Numbered from the stretch's first letter, positions 7,719 through 15,206 are shown. The stretch is DNA of 38,254 nucleotides from Opitutus sp. GAS368 (GCA_945906965.1 CAMDRP010000018.1:1-38254); one strand, 5' to 3'. The notes: a model not told the origin generated them from the sequence alone. Translations and numbers: made by a program.

Positions 7719-8867
7719 TCAGATCGCGCCGCCGCCTTGCTGGCCTTCGGGGCGGGGATCGGGACCGCCGCGATCACCGCGAGGGCCACGTTCGCCGCGA
7801 TCACGGCCGCGACCGCCACGATGGCGACCACCGCCGCGATGGCCTTCGCCACCGCCGCGATATTCGCCGCGACCTTCACCGCGGCTCTCGCCGCGGGATT
7901 CGCCGCCGGAGTTTTCACCTTCGGCGCGCGGGGTGTAACCCCCGGAGCGATCTCCGCCTTGGGAGCGCCCGCGACCGCCGCGGCGGTTACGGCGTCGTCC
8001 GCCTTGATAACCGTCGCGACCCCCTTCGCCGCCTTCGCGGTGACGTTCACCGGAGTGAGATGGGGCAGGAGCGGCGGATTTAAAGCCGAAGAGACCTTTT
8101 AGCCAAGCGATGAAACCGCCCGAGCTTTTGGGCTGAGCCGCTGCCGCGGGCAGGCGGTGGCCTTGTTCAGGGCGGGAATCACGGCGGGGCTCGCGCGGTT
8201 CAAAGCGCTGAGCTTCACGACGGGGCTCCCGTCCGGCATCGCGGCCGGGCTTGGCATCCATCGGGTAAAGTTCCTCAGCGGAATCTTCCGCACGACGGGC
8301 TTGGCCGGGGCGGGGCTCGACGCGGAACGTCGGGCGATCTTCGCGGCGCGGGCGCGCGTCGCTCGAAGAAGCTTCCCAGCTGGTGGCAGGGCGCTTGGAT
8401 TCGGCGGGCGGGAGGATGTTGAGCTCGGCTTTTTCGCTGCTGACCGAGGCCGGCGCGGGTGCGACGACGGGGGCCGGGGCGGCGATCGGGGCCGCAGTAG
8501 GGGTGAACACCGCGGCAGCCGGAGCTGCAGCGATGGTTTCGACGGGGGCCGGCGTGGAGACCGGCGCGATCACGGGAGCTTCGGGCTCGGGCGCGAACGG
8601 GTTCTTATACTCGCTCTTCGGGGTGATGACCTCGAGGGAGCTGGGTTTGTAATCGCCACCGGTGGAGGCCGGGGCGGGGTTGCTGGCGGGGGCGGCGGGG
8701 CGTTTTTTCCCACGGTTGAGGCCGGAGCCACGGGTGGAGCCGAACGTACCGAACGGCTGGGTCTCGCCACCGGCGTTGGACGCGGGGGCTGTCACGGCAG
8801 GGGCCGCGGGCGCCGTGTTATCGGCGGCCGGCGCGGCGGGGGTGCCGGACGTATCTGGATCTGTCAT
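7719..8867 (-). CDS. Long intrinsically disordered RGG/RG-rich protein
   Basis: The ATG at 8867 opens a 382-residue protein without a recognisable catalytic domain. Residues 1-180 are Ala/Pro/Thr-rich with scattered short patches (QPFGTFGSTRGSGLNRGKKR; SEYKNPFAPEPEAP). Residues 180-260 are a mixed-charge Arg/Glu/Asp/Pro stretch. A short aromatic helix-like patch, GGFIAWLKGLFGFKS, lies near residue 275. The last 90 or so residues are dense RGG, RGE and GGR repeats of the kind found in RNA-binding and condensate-forming proteins. It stands alone with its own terminator. I infer an RNA-binding role, perhaps in RNA decay or translation. Many in-frame readings upstream of 8867 look non-coding. Confidence 0.75.
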   Translation of the reverse strand: MTDPDTSGTPAAPAADNTAPAAPAVTAPASNAGGETQPFGTFGSTRGSGLNRGKKRPAAPASNPAPASTGGDYKPSSLEVITPKSEYKNPFAPEPEAPVIAPVSTPAPVETIAAAPAAAVFTPTAAPIAAPAPVVAPAPASVSSEKAELNILPPAESKRPATSWEASSSDARPRREDRPTFRVEPRPGQARRAEDSAEELYPMDAKPGRDAGREPRREAQRFEPREPRRDSRPEQGHRLPAAAAQPKSSGGFIAWLKGLFGFKSAAPAPSHSGERHREGGEGGRDGYQGGRRRNRRGGRGRSQGGDRSGGYTPRAEGENSGGESRGESRGEGRGEYRGGGEGHRGGGRHRGGRGRDRGERGPRGDRGGPDPRPEGQQGGGAI

Positions 8868-9087
8868 TGTGTTGTTTTTTGTGTTTTCTGGGCGCTCACC
8901 GTAAAACGGGAGCGGCCCGGGTTGGTGACGCTGGCGGAACGCGTTAAGCGCACTCGACGTCAGCGTCAAAGAGTCAGTATCGCTCCGCCCACCACTTGGG
9001 GCAACTGCTAATTCGGTCCGGCCGCCGGGACCTCTAAAAGTGAACGCGGGCTTGCCAGCGCTTAAGAGCATTTGCAGGGTCGCGGGC

Positions 9088-9459
9088 ATGGATAAATTCG
9101 AGGAAATCTTTCGCATGCAAGAGGCGCTCAACCAACGTATCGGCGTCGTGCTGCCCCCGCCGACCGATGAGGAAAAGGCGAAGTGGATTCTCAATTACAC
9201 GCGCGCCATGCAGCAGGAGACCGCGGAGTTGATCGACAGCGTGCCGTGGAAATGGTGGGCGAAGTACCAGAAATTCGACGAGCAAAACGCCAAGGTCGAA
9301 GTCGTGGATCTGTTTCACTTTCTTGTCTCGCTCGCGCAGACGCTCGGGATGTCCGCAGACGATGTTTACCAAGCCTATTTGAAGAAAAACGCGGTCAATC
9401 ACCAGCGTCAGGACAGCGGTTACGTCAAAAAGGACGAGGCCGACTCTAAGCACATTTGA
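9088..9459 (+). CDS. Dimeric-type dUTPase / MazG-like nucleotide pyrophosphohydrolase
   Basis: The 123-residue protein is an all-alpha dUTP diphosphatase of the dimeric (Campylobacter/trypanosome) type. The metal-binding helix QQETAELIDSVPWKWW and the second acidic helix KVEVVDLFHFLVSLAQ supply the E-x-x-E/E-x-x-D ligands, and VYQAYLKKNAVNHQRQ with a following GY is the family's C-terminal block. It hydrolyses dUTP to dUMP and limits uracil in DNA. I use the ATG at 9088; an in-frame ATG at 9040 adds residues that do not match the family. It has no obvious operon partner. Confidence 0.87.
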   Translation: MDKFEEIFRMQEALNQRIGVVLPPPTDEEKAKWILNYTRAMQQETAELIDSVPWKWWAKYQKFDEQNAKVEVVDLFHFLVSLAQTLGMSADDVYQAYLKKNAVNHQRQDSGYVKKDEADSKHI

Positions 9460-9464
9460 AAAAG

Positions 9465-9491
9465 AAAAAACCGCGCCTTTAACGAGCGCGG
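9465..9491 (-). terminator. Probable terminator of the thioesterase gene
   Basis: CCGCGC (9471-9476) pairs with GCGCGG (9486-9491). On the minus strand six T follow the hairpin. It lies about 90 bp beyond the stop of the minus-strand gene at 9580, and just past the plus-strand dUTPase stop. Confidence 0.65.
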
Positions 9492-9579
9492 ATCGCGGGG
9501 TAAACGGTGAGCGCGGGAATCTGGGCCTGAATCGGTAGCGAGCTAGTCTCCCCAATCTACGGCGGGCGCGAAAAAAATC

Positions 9580-10041
9580 TTAGCGCGTGACCACAAACGC
9601 CGCCGTCACGTCGACGGCGGTTTCACCTTTTTCGACCACGCGAGCGCGTAACTTGAGCTTGGCTTTACCGTAGCGGGCGAGGGCTTCCTTAAATTCAGCG
9701 ATGGCGGCTTGGGCCGGGCGCTCGCAGATCGCGCGCAAATCGCCGATCACCGGCCGGCGATAGGCGGCTCGGCTCTCTTTTACGACAATGCTCCACTCGG
9801 GTTTCACGGCACCTTTTTCGTTTTTCATCAGCTCCCAAACCACGCCGTAACCGGCGAGGGTGGCGAGGGAAACCAGACTGCCGCCAAATGCGGTGTTCAG
9901 CGAATTTTTATTCTGTTCCTTGGGCGCTGTGAGCGTCAGGGCGCGATCGTCGCTCACTTCCACGCCGACACCCATCGCCTTGGCGAGGGGGATCATTTCG
10001 TGGAGGAAAAGCTCCAATGCGGGGACCTTGATGGACTTCAT
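9580..10041 (-). CDS. Hot-dog fold thioesterase (YiiD C-terminal-like)
   Basis: The 153-residue protein matches the putative thioesterase family related to the C-terminal domain of YiiD. It has LELFLHEMIPLAKAMGV at the start, then the hot-dog helix NKNSLNTAFGGSLVSLATLAGYG, which contains the conserved N-x-x-x-T-A-F-G-G-S block, and a beta-rich end (KLKLRARVVEKGETAVDVTAAFVV). It would hydrolyse an acyl-CoA or acyl-carrier thioester in the cytoplasm; the substrate is not apparent. The start at 10041 is an ATG, and the next gene on the right is divergent with 116 bp between. Confidence 0.8.
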   Translation of the reverse strand: MKSIKVPALELFLHEMIPLAKAMGVGVEVSDDRALTLTAPKEQNKNSLNTAFGGSLVSLATLAGYGVVWELMKNEKGAVKPEWSIVVKESRAAYRRPVIGDLRAICERPAQAAIAEFKEALARYGKAKLKLRARVVEKGETAVDVTAAFVVTR

Positions 10042-10157
10042 TCGAAGCTATGTTGCAGGATTAATCTCCGCGCGTCAAAGCCTCAACCGCCTGAATTCAC
10101 CGAAAAAAATATCCGCGCGTTTGACCTCGGCGGGTTCTCTTACTCACTGGCGGGATT

Positions 10158-10637
10158 ATGATTACCCTAGGAGAAAAGCTTAAAACAAACTTCAAACTCA
10201 AGGTCGTCGCCCACGGCGTGGAAAGCGAAGTCACCTTCAAAGACCTGCTCAAGCGCCGCACCATCGTGTCGGTTTACATGAAGAACAACACCGGTTCCTG
10301 CGATAAGCAGAACGACTCGCTAGCTGCGCATGCGGCAGCATTCACCAAAGCCGGCTACGATTTGGTTGCCATCAGCCGCGATACGCCGGGCTCGCATCTG
10401 AAATACGCGGTTAAGAAAAAAATCACCTACACCTTGGCGAGCGACCCAACCGATCTTTTTGCGCAGGCAGCGGACTCGGTGGTCGAAAAATCGATGTATG
10501 GGAAAAAGTATTTCGGGCCAGCCCGCGCGGCATTTGTGCTCGCTGCCGACGGCACGGTTCTCGCCGTAGCCGAGAAAGTGGACACCGCGGACCACGCGGC
10601 CCAACTCAAGGCGCTCATCGCTGGTTTAAAACAATAA
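10158..10637 (+). CDS. Peroxiredoxin (BCP-like, one cysteine)
   Basis: The 159-residue protein has the thioredoxin-like AhpC/TSA fold. The peroxidatic site is NNTGSCDKQ, with Thr three residues before Cys as in the family, but the proline normally seven residues before the Cys is replaced. The block AISRDTPGSHLKYAVKKK and the later EKSMYGKKYFGPARAAFVL are typical of bacterioferritin comigratory proteins (PrxQ). There is only one cysteine in the whole protein, so it must be recycled by an external thiol. It stands alone. Confidence 0.87.
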   Translation: MITLGEKLKTNFKLKVVAHGVESEVTFKDLLKRRTIVSVYMKNNTGSCDKQNDSLAAHAAAFTKAGYDLVAISRDTPGSHLKYAVKKKITYTLASDPTDLFAQAADSVVEKSMYGKKYFGPARAAFVLAADGTVLAVAEKVDTADHAAQLKALIAGLKQ

Positions 10638-10677
10638 TGGTATGGATTTAAGTGCATCACAAATGCCACGGTTAGTT

Positions 10678-10714
10678 CGGTCTATTGGGCGCACTTAGTG
10701 AGATTTTGCCTCAC
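10678..10714 (+). repeat. Structured direct repeat, left copy
   Basis: The first 30 bases are 27/30 identical to those starting at 11527. They begin CGGTCTATTGGGCGCA and run into a stem-loop, ACTT-(A)-GTGAG around a T-rich loop with CTCAC-AAGT. The two copies bracket the toxin-antitoxin pair at 10.8-11.5 kb. Confidence 0.65.
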
Positions 10715-10796
10715 AAGTCTAGTTATTCGCTATTGAGTTACGACTTCGCTTTAGTGTTCAGATTCACACTCAGTTTGGGATTGTAATCATACTTCA

Positions 10797-11126
10797 TTGA
10801 AGTGCTTTCCCGATGTGACCACTTTTGCTGAGGATGGGCATTTCGCCAAGGCAGCCGATCGGCTGCTCAGTGGAAATGAACTTTTTTCCCTTATGCAAAG
10901 GCTCGCAGCTGAACCCGACCTAGGAGACATTATTCCGTAGTCGGGTGGGTGCCGTAAATTGCGTTTCGCCGCCAAGGGCAAAGGCTCTCGCAGCGGCGTA
11001 CGAGTGATCTATTTTCATCGATCTAGCTTCGGGCAAATTCTGCTCTTGGATATTTACGCCAAGAATGAAAAAGCCAATCTCTCTTCCAGCGAACTCAAGG
11101 TTCTTAAACAAAAGGTAAAGTCATGA
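10797..11126 (+). pseudogene. HigB/RelE-like toxin with an internal amber codon
   Basis: Read through one stop, this frame encodes a typical toxin of about 109 residues: KCFPDVTTFAEDGHFAKAA near the start, AAEPDLGDIIP, then SGGCRKLRFAAKGKG, GVRVIYFH and QILLLDIYAKNEK. An in-frame TAG at 10938-10940 replaces the glycine expected in the I-P-G-x-G-G motif (codon 48). TAG is used as a normal stop elsewhere in the window (lysS), so recoding is unlikely. The start (TTG at 10797) is uncertain; an upstream stop lies at 10752. Its TGA overlaps the antitoxin ATG by four bases (ATGA), so the coupled layout survives. Most likely the toxin is inactivated. Confidence 0.8.
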
Positions 11127-11497
11127 AACCCTCGGAACTCAAAGAAATCGTGCGCCGCAAGACCGCTCTGCTTGCCGGCACCGCTCAACCCGGCCGAGTC
11201 ACCCAACTCCTGCCCAACGGCAAAGGGGGCTACATCCGCCGGCCAATCAACTCTGAGACCTATCGCAAAGCGCAGGTGGCCGAGCAAGCCGCGAGCGTGA
11301 CGGCTGCGCGGGCCAAGCTCGGCCTTTCCCAGCGGGAAATGGCCTCATTAATGGGCATTTCCCCACGGACCCTCCAAAACTGGGAACAGGGCCAGCGCGA
11401 ACCCGACCAAGCAGCGAAAATGCTCCTGAGAGTGGCCGTGCTCCACCCGCAGTCGGTGCTTGATGCCGCCGAGCCAGTCTTGGCTCTCGCAGGTTGA
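11123..11497 (+). CDS. HTH (Xre/HigA-like) antitoxin of the first HigBA-type pair
   Basis: The 124-residue protein has an N-terminal region unlike classic HigA (KPSELKEIVRRK to GKGGYIRRPIN) and a C-terminal helix-turn-helix at about residues 60-100: RAKLGLSQREMASLMGIS, then PRTLQNWEQGQREP. It starts within the last codons of the toxin frame, the toxin-first order seen in HigBA loci. It looks intact although its toxin carries a nonsense codon. It could persist as a DNA-binding regulator or as protection against related toxins; this is inference. Confidence 0.82.
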   Translation: MKPSELKEIVRRKTALLAGTAQPGRVTQLLPNGKGGYIRRPINSETYRKAQVAEQAASVTAARAKLGLSQREMASLMGISPRTLQNWEQGQREPDQAAKMLLRVAVLHPQSVLDAAEPVLALAG

Positions 11498-11526
11498 GCG
11501 GGAATTGGCTTGGGCCAGGGCTAGTG

Positions 11527-11563
11527 CGGTCTATTGGGCGCAGTTAGTGACGTTTTATATCAC
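11527..11563 (+). repeat. Structured direct repeat, right copy
   Basis: This copy is the partner of 10678-10714. It carries the same 16-base start, then GTTAGTGA pairs with TCACTGAC around a T-rich loop. The stem sequence differs from the left copy, but a stem-loop is kept at the same place. Confidence 0.65.
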
Positions 11564-11700
11564 TGACCAAGTCAGTTCTCACCAACATCAAGTAGGGTGG
11601 CGCTACATCCCGGCCCTAAAGAACCGGGTTTTCGCGCCGTCTACGGAGATAAATAAAATACGTAGCTCGCTTCGGCTAGATCGTGCGGTTGTGCTGCGCG

Positions 11701-11955
11701 ATGAATTGCCGCGCCGGATGTGGAGCTTGTTGCATCGCTCCCTCGATATCATCGCCGATTCCGGGCATGCCGTTGGGCAAACCGGCGGGCGTGCGCTGCG
11801 TGCAACTCTTAGCCGACTTTCGTTGCGCGATCTTTGGCCAGCCCGAAAGGCCGGCGGTGTGTGCGAGCTTGCGCGCCGGTTTAGACATGTGCGGCACGAA
11901 TCGCCTTGAAGCCCTAGATTTACTCGCGCGGCTTGAAATAGCGACCAAACCCTAG
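11701..11955 (+). CDS. YkgJ-family cysteine-cluster protein
   Basis: The 84-residue protein has the C-x-x-x-C-x-x-C-C cluster MNCRAGCGACCIAPS near its start, SSPIPGMPLGKPAG, two more cysteines around GVRCVQLLADFRCAIFG, and RPAVCASL and MCG near the end. This matches the short YkgJ / zinc- or iron-chelating cluster proteins, which presumably bind Fe or Zn. I start at the ATG at 11701; an upstream in-frame start at 11683 adds a few residues with no match. The stop is 12 bp from the ettA start, so the two are probably cotranscribed. Confidence 0.78.
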   Translation: MNCRAGCGACCIAPSISSPIPGMPLGKPAGVRCVQLLADFRCAIFGQPERPAVCASLRAGLDMCGTNRLEALDLLARLEIATKP

Positions 11956-11967
11956 TCGATTCGACCC

Positions 11968-13656
11968 ATGGCCAAAACCGAAGAAGCCCCCAAGATCATC
12001 TTCTCGATGTTGAGCGTCTCGAAAAAAATCGAGCGCAAGGAAATCCTCCGCGATATCTCACTGTCGTTTTACTACGGCGCGAAGATCGGTGTCCTCGGAC
12101 TCAACGGCTCCGGCAAGTCCTCGCTCATGCGCATCCTCGCCGGCGTCGACACTGAAATCGACGGCCGCGTGCACTTCGAACCGGGTTACACGGTAGGCTT
12201 TCTCCAGCAAGAACCTGCGCTCACCCCGGGTTCCACGGTGCGCGCCTGCGTCGAAGAAGGTGTAAAACATCTCACCGATCTCACCGCCGCCTACGACGCG
12301 AGTTGGGATGAACTCTCTGAGGCTGTCGACGACGCGGCCAAGGACGCCATCGCGGACAAACAGGCTAAATTGCAGGAAAAAATCGACGCCCTCGGTGCCT
12401 GGGATGTCGCACCGCAGGTCGATATGGCGATGGATGCGCTGCGTTGTCCGGCCGGCGATGCGATCGTCGATCATCTCTCGGGTGGTGAGCGTCGTCGCGT
12501 GGCACTCGCGCGTTTGCTCCTGCAAAAACCCTCAATCCTCCTGCTCGATGAGCCGACGAATCATCTCGATGCCGATAGCGTCAATTGGCTCGAGCAGCAT
12601 TTGAGCCGCTACGAAGGCACGGTCATCGCGGTCACGCACGACCGTTATTTTTTGGATAACGTTGCCGGTTGGATCCTCGAGCTCGATCACGGCCACGGTC
12701 TGCCGTGGAAGGGTAATTATTCCTCATGGCTCGAGCAGAAACAAGCCGTTGCCTCCGTCGCCGAACGCACCGAGAGCAAGCGCCAGAAAGCCATGGCGCG
12801 CGAACTCACCTGGATCCGCCAAGGCGCCAAGGCCCGCCAGTCGAAGGGCCAAGCTCGTATCAACGCCTACGAGTCCATGCTCAAGGCCGATGTCGCTGAA
12901 CAGGAAAAGTTGTTTGAAATCATCATCCCCGCCGGCCCGCGCTTAGGTACGGTCGTCGTTGAAGCGCAAAATGTCGCGAAGGCTTTCGGCGAGAAATTGC
13001 TCTTTGATAAACTTAACTTCGCGCTGCCCCCCGGTGGTATTGTCGGCATCATCGGGCCCAACGGCGCGGGTAAAACTACGCTCTTCAAACTCATCACTAA
13101 TCTAGAAAAAGCCGACGCCGGTACCTTCAAAGTCGGCGACACCGTGAAGTCGGCCTACGTCGAGCAGTCGCGCGATTCGCTCGAGGGTAATAAAACGATC
13201 TGGGAAGTTATCAGCGACGGGCAGGAGATTCTCACGCTGGGGCCGCGCTCGGTGAATAGTCGCGCGTACTGCGCACAATTTGGTTTTACCGGCGCTGATC
13301 AGCAGAAAAAAGTCGGCGTGCTCTCCGGCGGCGAACGCAACCGCGTGCTCCTCGCGCGTGTGCTTAAAAGCGGAGCCAATCTGCTTCTGCTCGACGAGCC
13401 AACCAACGATCTCGACGTAAATTCGATCCGCGCGCTGGAGGAGGCGCTCGAGACGTTTGCCGGTTGTGCAGTGATTATCTCCCACGATCGCTGGTTCCTC
13501 GATCGGGTGGCCACGCACATCATGGCGTTTGAAGGCGATAGTTACGTCCACTGGTTCGCGGGCAATTACTCGAGCTACCTTGAGGATTTTAAGAAGCGTA
13601 AGGGCAAGGAAGCCGATCAACCGCACCGAATCAAATACCGTAAGCTGTCACGTTGA
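11968..13656 (+). CDS. ettA: Energy-dependent translational throttle protein EttA (ABC-F)
   Basis: The 562-residue protein has two ABC ATPase domains and no membrane segment. Domain 1 has Walker A GLNGSGKSS, the EttA-type arm insertion (roughly residues 90-145), signature LSGGERRRV and Walker B LLLDEPTNHLD. The linker holds charged helices (KRQKAMARELTWIRQGAKARQ). Domain 2 has GPNGAGKTT, LSGGERNRV and LLLDEPTNDLD. The C-terminal HRIKYRKLSR tail is characteristic. EttA binds the ribosomal E site and tunes elongation with the ATP/ADP ratio. Length is close to E. coli EttA (555). Confidence 0.95.
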   Translation: MAKTEEAPKIIFSMLSVSKKIERKEILRDISLSFYYGAKIGVLGLNGSGKSSLMRILAGVDTEIDGRVHFEPGYTVGFLQQEPALTPGSTVRACVEEGVKHLTDLTAAYDASWDELSEAVDDAAKDAIADKQAKLQEKIDALGAWDVAPQVDMAMDALRCPAGDAIVDHLSGGERRRVALARLLLQKPSILLLDEPTNHLDADSVNWLEQHLSRYEGTVIAVTHDRYFLDNVAGWILELDHGHGLPWKGNYSSWLEQKQAVASVAERTESKRQKAMARELTWIRQGAKARQSKGQARINAYESMLKADVAEQEKLFEIIIPAGPRLGTVVVEAQNVAKAFGEKLLFDKLNFALPPGGIVGIIGPNGAGKTTLFKLITNLEKADAGTFKVGDTVKSAYVEQSRDSLEGNKTIWEVISDGQEILTLGPRSVNSRAYCAQFGFTGADQQKKVGVLSGGERNRVLLARVLKSGANLLLLDEPTNDLDVNSIRALEEALETFAGCAVIISHDRWFLDRVATHIMAFEGDSYVHWFAGNYSSYLEDFKKRKGKEADQPHRIKYRKLSR

Positions 13657-13674
13657 GCCGGGGCCTCGATACCA

Positions 13675-13700
13675 GTTCTTGACATCCTCCCGGCCTTAAA
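13675..13700 (-). mobile_element. Possible scrap of an IS200/IS605-family end
   Basis: GTTCTTGACATCCTCCCGGC followed by CTTAAA resembles the hairpin end that many TnpB-bearing IS200/IS605 elements share, from memory of the family. Only one arm of the hairpin is present, and no tnpA or tnpB remains nearby. It marks the start of non-core DNA between ettA and msrA. Confidence 0.35.
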
Positions 13701-13773
13701 AGTGCGTAGCGCGAAACGACACCTGCTTCGCTAAGGATTAAAATCCCGATGTTATTGGATTGAGCTCGCTTGT

Positions 13774-13802
13774 TTGACAAAAATCATTATGTCATTCAAA
13801 AT
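13774..13802 (+). promoter_or_regulatory. Possible promoter of the second vapBC pair
   Basis: A perfect TTGACA (13774-13779) is followed after 17 bp by CAAAAT (13797-13802), a 4/6 match to the -10 box. The start of transcription would fall near 13809, close to the first codons of the antitoxin, which would make the message leaderless or nearly so. Confidence 0.4.
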
Positions 13803-13808
13803 TGAGGT

Positions 13809-14030
13809 ATTATCATAAATACTCGAACTTTCCTGCGTGGCTTCACCACATTTAAGGCGCGAGCTCGTAAAGGTGAAATTGTACGCGTCCAAGACAAAGA
13901 GGGTGAATTTCTTTTTACGATTGCTGCTCCTCGCCGATCACTCCTCGGGGCCGCAAAGGGTAAAATTGTGTTTCATGATGATTTGACCAAGCCAACCTTG
14001 CCCAAGGAAAGCTGGAGGCCTTCGCTTTGA
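13809..14030 (+). CDS. vapB: VapB-like antitoxin lacking a canonical start (vapBC locus 2)
   Basis: The frame encodes about 70 residues ending at TGA 14028-14030, with INTRTFLRGFTTFKARARKG then EIVRVQDKEGEFLF and LPKESWRPSL. This is the same protein type as the antitoxin at 1073. An in-frame TGA at 13803 closes the frame upstream, and the codons after it are GGT ATT ATC ATA AAT: no ATG, GTG or TTG precedes the conserved region. It may use ATT, ATC or ATA, or the original ATG may have mutated, for instance to the ATC at 13812. I place the start at ATT 13809 only as a placeholder. It overlaps the toxin start by four bases. Confidence 0.6.
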   Translation: MIINTRTFLRGFTTFKARARKGEIVRVQDKEGEFLFTIAAPRRSLLGAAKGKIVFHDDLTKPTLPKESWRPSL

Positions 14031-14425
14031 AGCAGCGTCCCAAATACATACTAGATACCCACGCTTTCATATGGGCCGCAACCGACGAAGATAGGTTGAG
14101 TGTCAAGGCGGCTCGGGCGATAGCCACCACTCCCTATGAACAGCTAGCGATCTCAGATGTTACTTTGCAGGAAATTGGGCTACTGCTTCATTCTGGTAAA
14201 ATAGCTTTTAAAGGCTCACCTGCCACTGTGCTCGGAGCTATGCTCAACTACGTGTCCGTGCTACCCATCACTTTGGATATCGCATTTACGGCTCCAGCTT
14301 TAGCTTTCCCGCATGGCGACCAATTTGATCGAATCATATCGGCGACCGCGAAAGTCCATCAACTCACTCTCATCACTAAAGATAGCAATATTACCGACTC
14401 CTTGGTCGTTTCTACGCTATGGTAA
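14027..14425 (+). CDS. vapC: VapC-type PIN-domain toxin (vapBC locus 2)
   Basis: The 132-residue PIN protein starts with TTG at 14027, within TTGA shared with the antitoxin stop. Catalytic acids are visible at D10 (ILDTHAFIW), E49 (LQEIG), D98 and D101 (HGDQFDRIISATA) and D119 (TKDSN). It appears intact and would be an RNase. The codon use and lower GC here differ slightly from the neighbouring core genes, in keeping with acquired DNA. Its relation to locus 1 is one of family, not a recent duplication. Confidence 0.87.
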   Translation: MKQRPKYILDTHAFIWAATDEDRLSVKAARAIATTPYEQLAISDVTLQEIGLLLHSGKIAFKGSPATVLGAMLNYVSVLPITLDIAFTAPALAFPHGDQFDRIISATAKVHQLTLITKDSNITDSLVVSTLW

Positions 14426-14549
14426 TTGTGTAAGGATCCCCCTTTGACGGACACGAGTTAAGCCTTTTTTAGAAAAGGAATCTGCTATTGAGATTCACTA
14501 CGCTGGCTTGCGGAGCGGGGCAAATTGCGCACGGTGGGGTTTCAATCCC

Positions 14550-15152
14550 ATGAAACGTTTCTCTTCGTTGCTTCGATTCATTGCACCCCTCCTCGCCCTC
14601 CCTCTCATGTCATACGCCGCCCAGCCCCAACTCTCTTCCCTCGTGCTCGGTGGCGGTTGCTTCTGGTGCACAGAGGCCGCATACGAACTATTGCCCGGCG
14701 TTAAGGCCGTCACGAGTGGTTACTCCGGCGGCAAAGAGGCCAATCCCACTTACGAGCAAATTTGCGCGCACGTGACCGGCCACGCTGAAGTCATCAAAAT
14801 CGATTACGATCCAGCCGTCGTGAGCCTTGAGTCCTTACTGGAATATTTTTGGTCGGTGCACAATCCGACGCAGGTCGGCGGTCAGGGCAACGATCATGGG
14901 CCGCAATACCGTTCGATCATCCTCTACGCCGATGAGACCCAGAAAACCGCGGCGACAAAATCCCTCGCCCAAGTGGGCAAGACCTTCCGTGATCCCATCA
15001 CCACCGAGATCGTGCCGCTCGTTAAATTCTGGCCGGCCGAGGGTTACCATCAGGACTATTTTGCCAAGAATCCCAACGCCGGTTATTGCCGGTACGTGAT
15101 CGCGCCGAAGGTGAAGAAACTAAAAGAGCAGATTCCGGCGCTGAAAAAATAA
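14550..15152 (+). CDS. msrA: Peptide methionine-S-sulfoxide reductase MsrA, exported
   Basis: The 200-residue protein reduces the S-epimer of methionine sulfoxide in proteins. The catalytic motif GGGCFWCTEAAYELLPGV places the catalytic cysteine at residue 37, and GYSGG, HVTGHAEV, HNPTQ and QYRSII are family blocks; GYCRYVI near the end holds a likely resolving cysteine. The start at 14550 gives an N-terminal signal peptide (MKRFSSLLRF, a hydrophobic core, then SYAAQ), so the enzyme should act in the periplasm. An in-frame start at 14508 would bury the signal. Confidence 0.93.
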   Translation: MKRFSSLLRFIAPLLALPLMSYAAQPQLSSLVLGGGCFWCTEAAYELLPGVKAVTSGYSGGKEANPTYEQICAHVTGHAEVIKIDYDPAVVSLESLLEYFWSVHNPTQVGGQGNDHGPQYRSIILYADETQKTAATKSLAQVGKTFRDPITTEIVPLVKFWPAEGYHQDYFAKNPNAGYCRYVIAPKVKKLKEQIPALKK

Positions 15153-15174
15153 GTTCGGGTCCTCGCGTCTGCGC

Positions 15175-15206
15175 CCAAAAAAGCCCCGCCTAAATGAGCG
15201 GGGCTT
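15175..15206 (-). terminator. Rho-independent terminator of the fatty acid hydroxylase gene
   Basis: AAGCCCCGC (15181-15189) pairs with GCGGGGCTT (15198-15206) around an 8-base loop. On the minus strand six T follow. It lies 23 bp past the stop of the minus-strand gene and may also shield the converging msrA transcript. Confidence 0.8.

Noticed and set aside
7737-8102. Periodic Ala-Thr-Ile hydrophobic frame resembling a membrane protein
   Set aside because: It is the antisense of the RGG repeats (GGR becomes TAA/ATA-like codons). The apparent hydrophobic repeats are an artefact of the repeat on the other strand.
8157-9011. A 284-residue plus-strand frame antisense to the RGG protein
   Set aside because: It is very rich in Gly and Arg because it mirrors the Pro/Ala-rich coding strand. 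No family pattern is seen.
10671-10714. Possible integron attC site around the left structured repeat
   Set aside because: The GTTRRRY core motif does not match (GTTAGTT) and there is no RYYYAAC partner; the right copy also fails. The repeats are not attC by sequence.
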